A DNA stretch of 64,000 nt, from assembly GCA_023435225.1 (NCBI GenBank), contig JAEYRX010000100.1:1-64000 (forward strand), given 5' to 3'. Shown one piece after another: positions 58,111-64,000 of the stretch; positions within the stretch are counted from its first letter, which is position 1, and each line of letters opens with the position of its first letter. The notes beneath the pieces are model-generated. The model was given only the letters and a program-made list of their open reading frames with translations, made no database searches and was not told the DNA's origin. A program made the position numbers and the translations under genes. This stretch comes from Bacillota bacterium (GTDB taxonomy: Bacteria > Bacillota > UBA4882 > UBA8346).

Positions 58111-60939
58111 TCAATCTTCTCCCAGTTTCAGAGCTTGAGAGATATTAATTTTAGTAATAATCCGCCACAACACAAACATGGCCACAATCAACATTAAAGC
58201 AAAAATAACATACAAGCGCAGATAATCTCCGGGATAGGAAATTATTCTAAAAGGCGGCACTTGTTCTTCGGCGCTGTATACCATCTGTAGTAATGGTACA
58301 AAAATCCGCCCGGTTATGTTTCCGATAAATATTCCGGCTACAATAGCCGCTCCGGTAATTAAAAACTGCTCCCAAACCAACATCTTTATAATCTTGGGCA
58401 AAGTTAATCCTATGGCTCTAAAAATACCGAATTGCAATACTCTTTTCTTGATCGCCATAATCCAAAAGATAAGAAACCCGATTATACTAACTATAATTGT
58501 TACTATAAAGTTGAGGGTAAGAGCGCCGTTAGTTCCTTGCAACATCGGATCGTTTTTCTGTTTAATAATTTGTGCGGTGGCATCCGCATCGTAAACCAAT
58601 TCAATCTTCTTTTTAGCCATATCACGATAAATTTGATTACTGGTGGCGCCCGGTTTTTTCTTTAACCACACCTGATAAGGTTCCACGGAATGAACTAACT
58701 GAATATAGTTGAGATTAGCCACTATAAAGTAAGGGTTAGGCGCGCCGTTGGTTTTTTTGTACGGATTTAAGGTCGGCCAGTAATCAATAAAAGCATAAAT
58801 AACCACATTTAATAATTGTTGTTTATCCCAGGAAACAGCCAGCCAATCTCCTTCCTTTAATCCAAGCGTATCTTTAAAAGCTTTCGATACCAAAACCGCT
58901 TGCGGCGAATCGGTCATCAGATTGAGATACTGATACCAATGATAAGGCAGGAGATCATCCCGAAACCAGGCGGTTTTACCGAACTCATGCGGAATAATCC
59001 CTAATAATGATATATCTTGTAAGAAATCATTATCTATATAAACGTTGGCATTATCTATCATTAAAGCTTTAGTGACTGCTGCTACTCCATCCAAATTGGT
59101 ATAAGAATCAAACGGCGGTTCAAAATATATTAATTCCTGCGGAGTAGAGGAAGACGGGCCCATACTTACCGGAAGCCGATTGCTTTTCCAATTGCCCTTT
59201 ACTACAATATCGGCGCCGGTCGCATACCGCACTTTTTCTTCAATATTTTTATTAAGAGTTCTGGCGGAGTTGGCGCTGAAGATACCGATTGCCAATGTTA
59301 AAATAATAAAAAGCATTACATATTGTTCCTGCCCTGAAGTTCTTCCCACCTGAATGAAAGAAGCGTACGAAACCGGGTCCCATCTTTTCTCTCCCAGCCG
59401 GAACACCAAGCGAACAATATAAGGATAGATACGCAAAAACAATAATCCGCCACCGAATAAAAATGCGGTAGAAATAAGAAACAATAGCGGATCTATCGTC
59501 AGATCAGTTCCTTTAATTCCGCTTATGAACAAAACCTTTTGTTGCCGTTGATAACTAAACAACCCATAAAGAGAAATGAGCAGTAGTACTAAATCAAGAA
59601 AGTATCGTTCCCAAAAGCTATTTTTACGCTCCCGGGCTTTTTTCTGCTTATACAAAACAATACTGGTCCGTGAAGCGTTAAAAGCCGGAATCAACATTGA
59701 AATAGAAATGAAACTTATTATCATCAATGCATACATATATACTTGGGGTTTTAAGGAGAGAGGTAAGGCTGTCCGCTCTACAAACTCCAAAAAACCGTTA
59801 GAAGCTCCAAGCAGTTTACAAAGTAATAGACCTAAAAAGGGGCCGATTAACAGAGCTATACTACCGATGAGCAGGCTCTCAACCAAATAGATGGTAAAGA
59901 TAAGCCGGCCACTGCCGCCCCGGCTTTTAATAACCACGATCTCATTACTTTCAAAATCAATTTTTAATTTAGCTACCATAAATGAGTAAAAACCCAGTAA
60001 AATCAAAACCGGAATCTCAAGCACCAAAAGAATTGTTCGCAGTTTCTTTTCTCTTTCGGCATATTTCTTGATAATCGATATGGCCGGCAATTTATAACTT
60101 ATATTAAAATACTGCCCAAACCACTTTTCATGAGCGGCATAAGTTTTTAAAAGAGTTGATATTTTAGCAAGGCTAACACGATGATAATCATAAGCGTAAT
60201 ACCAGAAAACCGTTTTAATGCTTATTTGCTCATTGATAAGGAATGAAGTCTCCAACAAATTTTGATCCATCAATATACTTTGATTATATTGATCAATACC
60301 TTTAAACCAATATGGATCATGTTCCGTTTTATATTTAAAGATACCTACTATCTTAACCCGAAAGTTCCCCGATTTCTCATCAGCTTCTGTCATCCCCAAT
60401 TTAGCTAATTCATAAGTATTGCCCAAAACAAGGTCCAGTACTTTCACTGCTTCTTCCGAGGCAATTACCTCATAAGTGGAGTTTGACACCAGGTTGGAGA
60501 AGATTCTGCCTTGAGTTATTTTGATATGCTCCCGTAGATTGGATAAAGCAACAATATCAATAATACCGGATTCCTGATCCGTACTATTACTATCCGCCGC
60601 AAAAGAACCGGCATTAATATATCTGCACCGGGCAAGTATTGGAAGATTGATACTCCCGGATACTACTTGGCTGATTTTTTGGTCCAGATAATTTAAGAGA
60701 TTCTTATCTTTGGGTTCACTTTGCAGATAAGAATTATCATATTCGATTAAATAACCGCCCGGAAAAATACCCTGGGTCTCCTGGGCCTGCTCCAAATCTT
60801 TAGTGAGCATTCTTTGGATAATACCGTCGGTATAAATAGGGATACTGCTAAACATCGCCACGGTTATTATCGAACCAATGATAATGCAAAGCGTCATCCA
60901 CTTATTGTTAAGCATTTTCCTCAAGACGATTGAAAACAT
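58111..60939 (-). CDS. large FtsX/MacB-type ABC exporter permease
   Basis: 942 residues. Helix at 12-35, large periplasmic domain, three helices (about 305-430), soluble segment and a second FtsX core near 830-930 ending TKINISQALKLGED. Two FtsX repeats in one chain (LKIDFESNEIVVIKSRGGSG and KKRVLQFGIFRAIGLTLPKI), so it works without a second permease. Type VII ABC mechanotransmission family; expels substrates from the periplasm together with HlyD and TolC-like partners. Confidence 0.88.
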   Translation of the reverse strand: MFSIVLRKMLNNKWMTLCIIIGSIITVAMFSSIPIYTDGIIQRMLTKDLEQAQETQGIFPGGYLIEYDNSYLQSEPKDKNLLNYLDQKISQVVSGSINLPILARCRYINAGSFAADSNSTDQESGIIDIVALSNLREHIKITQGRIFSNLVSNSTYEVIASEEAVKVLDLVLGNTYELAKLGMTEADEKSGNFRVKIVGIFKYKTEHDPYWFKGIDQYNQSILMDQNLLETSFLINEQISIKTVFWYYAYDYHRVSLAKISTLLKTYAAHEKWFGQYFNISYKLPAISIIKKYAEREKKLRTILLVLEIPVLILLGFYSFMVAKLKIDFESNEIVVIKSRGGSGRLIFTIYLVESLLIGSIALLIGPFLGLLLCKLLGASNGFLEFVERTALPLSLKPQVYMYALMIISFISISMLIPAFNASRTSIVLYKQKKARERKNSFWERYFLDLVLLLISLYGLFSYQRQQKVLFISGIKGTDLTIDPLLFLISTAFLFGGGLLFLRIYPYIVRLVFRLGEKRWDPVSYASFIQVGRTSGQEQYVMLFIILTLAIGIFSANSARTLNKNIEEKVRYATGADIVVKGNWKSNRLPVSMGPSSSTPQELIYFEPPFDSYTNLDGVAAVTKALMIDNANVYIDNDFLQDISLLGIIPHEFGKTAWFRDDLLPYHWYQYLNLMTDSPQAVLVSKAFKDTLGLKEGDWLAVSWDKQQLLNVVIYAFIDYWPTLNPYKKTNGAPNPYFIVANLNYIQLVHSVEPYQVWLKKKPGATSNQIYRDMAKKKIELVYDADATAQIIKQKNDPMLQGTNGALTLNFIVTIIVSIIGFLIFWIMAIKKRVLQFGIFRAIGLTLPKIIKMLVWEQFLITGAAIVAGIFIGNITGRIFVPLLQMVYSAEEQVPPFRIISYPGDYLRLYVIFALMLIVAMFVLWRIITKINISQALKLGED

Positions 60940-61041
60940 CTCTTAACCTCATTAATTGAAATTCGAAGCCTTTTCTCTGCTCTGTGTCTCTGTGCCTCTG
61001 TGGCCTATTAAATAAGACACAGAGTTTTTGTAATGGTTCAT

Positions 61042-62043
61042 TTATTCATTAATCAGTATATCGCCTTCCGAAAGCCCTTTGATTACTTCAACCTCGGTTT
61101 GATTCTCCGCTCCGGTCTCAATATCACGTTCCTTTTTAACCCCGTTTTCCAGTATATGAACATAAATCCGGCCCCCATAATAATGGGTCAAACTTTTGGG
61201 AATTACAAACGTATTTTCTTTCCTGATTAAAACCAGGGTGATTTCTGCTGAGTCGCCTATTTTAACAGTTTTGGGAACCCCATTAACTTTGATGCGAACT
61301 AACGGAACCATTTTTTCATCAGTATTAAGGGGCATATTTTCCGGGTTCATTACTACTTTACCGGTAAAAATATTATCATCGATTTTAACTTGAGCCTTCA
61401 TCCCCAGCTTAAAATCACCAACCTTTTCACCGGTATATTCAAGCTGGATGTTGCTTAAGTCCGCCACCCTCACTATTGTCTTGAAAGCCTCAACATAATC
61501 GCCTTGTTTATCGTCTGTTATATAATCGACAGTCCCATTAACCGCCGAGTACAGCTTTGATTCCGCCAGTTCCTTTTGCAAATCCTCCAGCTTAAGCTCT
61601 TCCATTTTAATATTAAGTTCAGCCTGTTTGATACTTAGTTTGCTTTCTTCGGAAGCAACCGCCAGATCATAGGCCATTTCTGATTTTTGCGCCACAATTT
61701 CCTGTTGTTTGATCTGACTTTCGAGATTATCGGTAATTAATTCAGCCAATAACGTCCTTTTCTTAATATTATCGCCGGGAACCACATAGACTTGTTTTAA
61801 ACGTCCGCCCTTATATTTAAAACAGTAATTTTTTTGATTGGCTGAGACAAAATACCCGATACACTCGGTTTTTTTCTCAAAAGTACTTTTTTGTAATTCG
61901 ATTTTATCGTAAGTAACCTCCGGAGGTTCTTTTAAAGGAGGAGCCAATACTCGCTCTTCTTTAGGGAAGAACTTACACCCGGTAAAAGAAAATGAAAATA
62001 TTACGAGACCTAATATTAAGATTGTTTTTTTTATTCCAGACAC
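61042..62043 (-). CDS. HlyD/RND-type periplasmic adaptor, lipoprotein
   Basis: 333 residues from GTG 62043. Signal peptide with lipobox FSFTGCKFF (Cys about 22). Order: lipoyl half-motifs CFKYKGGRLKQVYVVPGDNI and KLYSAVNGTVDYITDDKQGD around a long coiled coil (IKQQEIVAQKSEMAYDLAVA and on), then beta-barrel YTGEKVGDFKLGMKAQVKID and the C-terminal VEVIKGLSEGDILI. Bridges the permease and a TolC channel, as MacA does. Confidence 0.88.
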   Translation of the reverse strand: MSGIKKTILILGLVIFSFSFTGCKFFPKEERVLAPPLKEPPEVTYDKIELQKSTFEKKTECIGYFVSANQKNYCFKYKGGRLKQVYVVPGDNIKKRTLLAELITDNLESQIKQQEIVAQKSEMAYDLAVASEESKLSIKQAELNIKMEELKLEDLQKELAESKLYSAVNGTVDYITDDKQGDYVEAFKTIVRVADLSNIQLEYTGEKVGDFKLGMKAQVKIDDNIFTGKVVMNPENMPLNTDEKMVPLVRIKVNGVPKTVKIGDSAEITLVLIRKENTFVIPKSLTHYYGGRIYVHILENGVKKERDIETGAENQTEVEVIKGLSEGDILINE

Positions 62044-62066
62044 TACCCTATCCCCTTTAAGAATTA

Positions 62067-63413
62067 CTATTTCAAAACCGGCCCACCATCAACTGCCCGG
62101 TAAAATTCTTCCCGCGCTTTTTGTAATGATAACCATGCTTCCCAATATGTCTCTTCGGCGTTGTTAAAGGTTAAATTGACCTGATCCATTTCAGGACCGG
62201 AAGCCATTCCTCTTTCGTACTTCTGATTGGCAATTCGCAGGCGCTCTTTGGCGATCTCCAAACTTTCCCGGGCCGGAATCAGGTTCAATTCATCAATTTG
62301 CCAATTGCGATATGCTTCTAAAATCTTAGCCCGTTTATCGCGGATAGCAACTTCCAAATTTATTTCAGCCGCTTTTAATCTTTTTTCAGCCGTATTTTTA
62401 TCCCGGAAATAAGAATCATCCAATGTCCCGGAAAAACCCAACCCGTAATATGTTGTGTCATAAACATTAGTTCTGCGCTCGCCGGCAAAGATATAAACAT
62501 TTTTTAATAAGTAGAACGAATCCATTAAATCCTGAATCTTAGCGATCCGGATACTTATTGACGCTGCTTTAATGTTAAGATTGTTCTTCAGGCGCTGCTC
62601 AATTGTTGCTTGCAAATCGATTTTGTCCACAGCGGCCCAACCTAGAGCCGCACCATCTAAATTTACAGCTTGTAAATCATCTTTTTGTAATAATACACTT
62701 AGCTTCAAAGACCCGGCTTGCTGATTCAGATCGGCTTGACGCATTTTAACATCAGTGGCTTTCATTTTTTGTTGAGCATCCAACAAATCCAAATGGGATA
62801 TCTTCCCCAAGTTATATAGATTTGCGGCTCTGGCATACTGTTTCTTCACCAGTTCCGAATCCTGTAGGGCCATCTTATAGATTTCCCTTTTTTGATACGC
62901 CTCTGCGTATGCTTTTCTAACCTCAACAATCAGTCCGATTCTGGTATTCTCATATGTGAGAGATTGATTGATATACTCAAGTTCCTTTATTTTGATATTT
63001 TTTTCATATCCTAATTTGAAAGGCGAATATGATAAATCATAAGAATAAGTATCCTGATCGGTCGATTTATAAGTTATATACCATTTGGAATATGAATGAT
63101 CGGAAGTAGTATCATAAATTCCACTAGAGTTTGCACCAAGACTTCCGGTGGGGTCCGACCAGTCTCCACTACTGGTAGTCGCGATTGAATATGAGCCCCC
63201 AAGGCTTAAAATTCGTTTAGCGGTTTCATAATCTCTTTGGGCAACTTCCATATTCAATTTGGCGGCTTGCAATGATAAATCCGCAGCCAAAGCTATCTCC
63301 ACCGCTTGTTGGGAATCTATGATGTTATCATCACTAAGCTCATCGGCGAAGACCCGAAAACCTGCTGTAACTATAAAAATTATTATTAAACTAAACTTTA
63401 AAAAGGATTTCAT
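62067..63413 (-). CDS. TolC-family outer membrane efflux protein
   Basis: 448 residues from ATG 63413 (GAGGAATTTG upstream). Signal peptide at 1-24. Two OEP repeats with the pattern ALAADLSLQAAKLNMEVAQR, ARAANLYNLGKISHLDLLDA and RLRIANQKYERGMASGPEMD, characteristic of TolC trimer helices (YxxGxxSxxDLLdAq). A gene for an outer membrane channel is strong evidence for a diderm envelope. First gene of the exporter operon. Confidence 0.88.
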   Translation of the reverse strand: MKSFLKFSLIIIFIVTAGFRVFADELSDDNIIDSQQAVEIALAADLSLQAAKLNMEVAQRDYETAKRILSLGGSYSIATTSSGDWSDPTGSLGANSSGIYDTTSDHSYSKWYITYKSTDQDTYSYDLSYSPFKLGYEKNIKIKELEYINQSLTYENTRIGLIVEVRKAYAEAYQKREIYKMALQDSELVKKQYARAANLYNLGKISHLDLLDAQQKMKATDVKMRQADLNQQAGSLKLSVLLQKDDLQAVNLDGAALGWAAVDKIDLQATIEQRLKNNLNIKAASISIRIAKIQDLMDSFYLLKNVYIFAGERRTNVYDTTYYGLGFSGTLDDSYFRDKNTAEKRLKAAEINLEVAIRDKRAKILEAYRNWQIDELNLIPARESLEIAKERLRIANQKYERGMASGPEMDQVNLTFNNAEETYWEAWLSLQKAREEFYRAVDGGPVLK

Positions 63414-63462
63414 CAAATTCCTCGATAATTTTCTGAATTAAGAGAGTTTCAAATACATTCCC

Positions 63463-63567
63463 TAAAGAAACGCTGATCAATCCGATTTAGCGCGAGCAAA
63501 TATGCGGCATTAGGCATTCTGCGAAGCACAAAATCGTCACTTATTCAATTAATCAGCGCTTCCCTAA
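63463..63567. repeat. 105-bp palindromic dispersed repeat, copy 7
   Basis: Reverse orientation, slightly diverged at the left end (TAAAGAAACGCTGATCAAT). Lies just upstream of the exporter operon start. Confidence 0.9.
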
Positions 63568-63642
63568 TTTGTTAATTATTCCAATACTGGTAAACATATT
63601 AAGAACATTTTAACATAAAAAATTTCACTTTGATAGGTAATA

Positions 63643-63744
63643 ATGGTTTTTTATAGAACACTAGAGTATGAAAATTTCCTGGATTTGGATTCAAATTATA
63701 TCAAAAAAATTTCTAGAGCCTGTTATCAAATAGATAAAAAATAG
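63643..63744 (+). other. possible 33-residue ORF
   Basis: MVFYRTLEYENFLDLDSNYI, KKISRACYQIDKK. An AGG lies 5 bases before the ATG, but the RBS is weak. It is 19 bases ahead of the next gene. Low support. Confidence 0.25.
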
Positions 63745-63763
63745 TTGGAGAGAAGGTATTAAC

Positions 63764-64000
63764 ATGTGCTATAAGAAATTTTTAGCAATAATATTTTTAG
63801 CTGTTATTTTCTTGTCTATTTTTTCTTCCTGTAGCTTCGCTTGTTCGACTTTTATGCTGAAAAAGGATGATTCATTTATCATAGGACATAATGATGATGA
63901 ATATAAGGACTATATGCCGGGATACTTCTTTATTAATAAACGTGGAGTTTTGAAGACTAGTTTTTCCGTTAATAATTTATTAGGAAAATTAGATGTAGCC
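63764..64000 (+). CDS. choloylglycine hydrolase/Ntn-like secreted amidohydrolase, partial
   Basis: 79 residues, cut by the window edge. RBS GGAGAGAAGGTATTAAC before ATG 63764. Signal peptide KFLAIIFLAVIFLSIFSSCS then FACSTFMLKKDDSFIIGHND: after cleavage a Cys-Ser/Thr-Phe would form the nucleophile end typical of linear amide C-N hydrolases (CBAH/PVA family), and GHNxD is the second conserved motif; PGYFFINKRGVLK follows. The SSCS Cys could alternatively be a lipobox. Confidence 0.75.
   Translation, partial: MCYKKFLAIIFLAVIFLSIFSSCSFACSTFMLKKDDSFIIGHNDDEYKDYMPGYFFINKRGVLKTSFSVNNLLGKLDVA

Overview
The window looks like chromosomal DNA of an anaerobic, flagellated, spore-forming member of the Firmicutes that probably has an outer membrane. 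Spore and Gram-positive marks: two CotF-like spore coat genes, a Spo0E-like small protein, strong AGGAGG ribosome-binding sites and a Spo0E/AbrB/SymE-type small-protein repertoire. Anaerobe marks: rubrerythrin and a MinD-ferredoxin/NifX-like cluster. Diderm marks: a TolC-family protein in one operon with an HlyD-type adaptor and a MacB/FtsX-type permease, and three ABC binding proteins with signal peptides but no lipobox. A Hydrogenispora/Limnochordia/Halanaerobiales-like lineage would fit; this is inference, and no rRNA or tRNA gene is present to test it.

Layout. 0-7.3 kb (minus): methyltransferases (one frameshifted), TrmO, an Mrp ATPase, and a metal/Fe-S cluster cassette (two NifX-like proteins, two MinD-ferredoxin ATPases, DUF89, two GDGTGP-type small proteins) with two promoters that share a CATATGCCC motif. 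7.4-15.1 kb (minus): a double ribose-type ABC sugar uptake operon (two ATPases, two permeases, two binding proteins). 15.1-18.5 kb: a UPF0251 regulator, spore coat genes and several decayed genes (DUF4153, two CGGC fragments, flavin reductase). 18.7-22.0 kb (plus): a Fur/Zur regulator, a small His/Cys membrane protein and ZnuACB zinc uptake. 22-39 kb: housekeeping and envelope genes (UppP, second UPF0251, rubrerythrin, ZIP transporter, M23 peptidase, PilZ, DUF255, MATE, a large flagellin with a sigma-D promoter, a GHL10 hydrolase).

39-53.7 kb is an accessory/defence island: a Panacea + PemK/MazF-like pair, a SymE-like toxin, a Dcm-Vsr-DUF4928 restriction-modification set with a truncated AIPR gene, two XRE regulators, and a very AT-rich trio made of a Ser/Thr kinase, a short UvrD-like helicase and a 458-residue protein of unknown family. 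Three LexA-type (SOS) boxes lie in front of the Panacea gene, vsr and the 458-residue protein, so the island may be wired to DNA damage. Repeated gene cassettes with a common 75-bp leader and decayed copies fill the gaps. 53.7-63.4 kb (minus, apart from one membrane protein gene): a tripartite exporter operon with an ATPase-AbrB fusion and an extracellular solute-binding-type subunit. The window ends in the start of a secreted choloylglycine-hydrolase-like gene.

The intergenic DNA is unusually rich in long inverted repeats. One family of about 105 bp occurs seven times; at least eight other palindromic element types are present, and several sit at the broken ends of genes.
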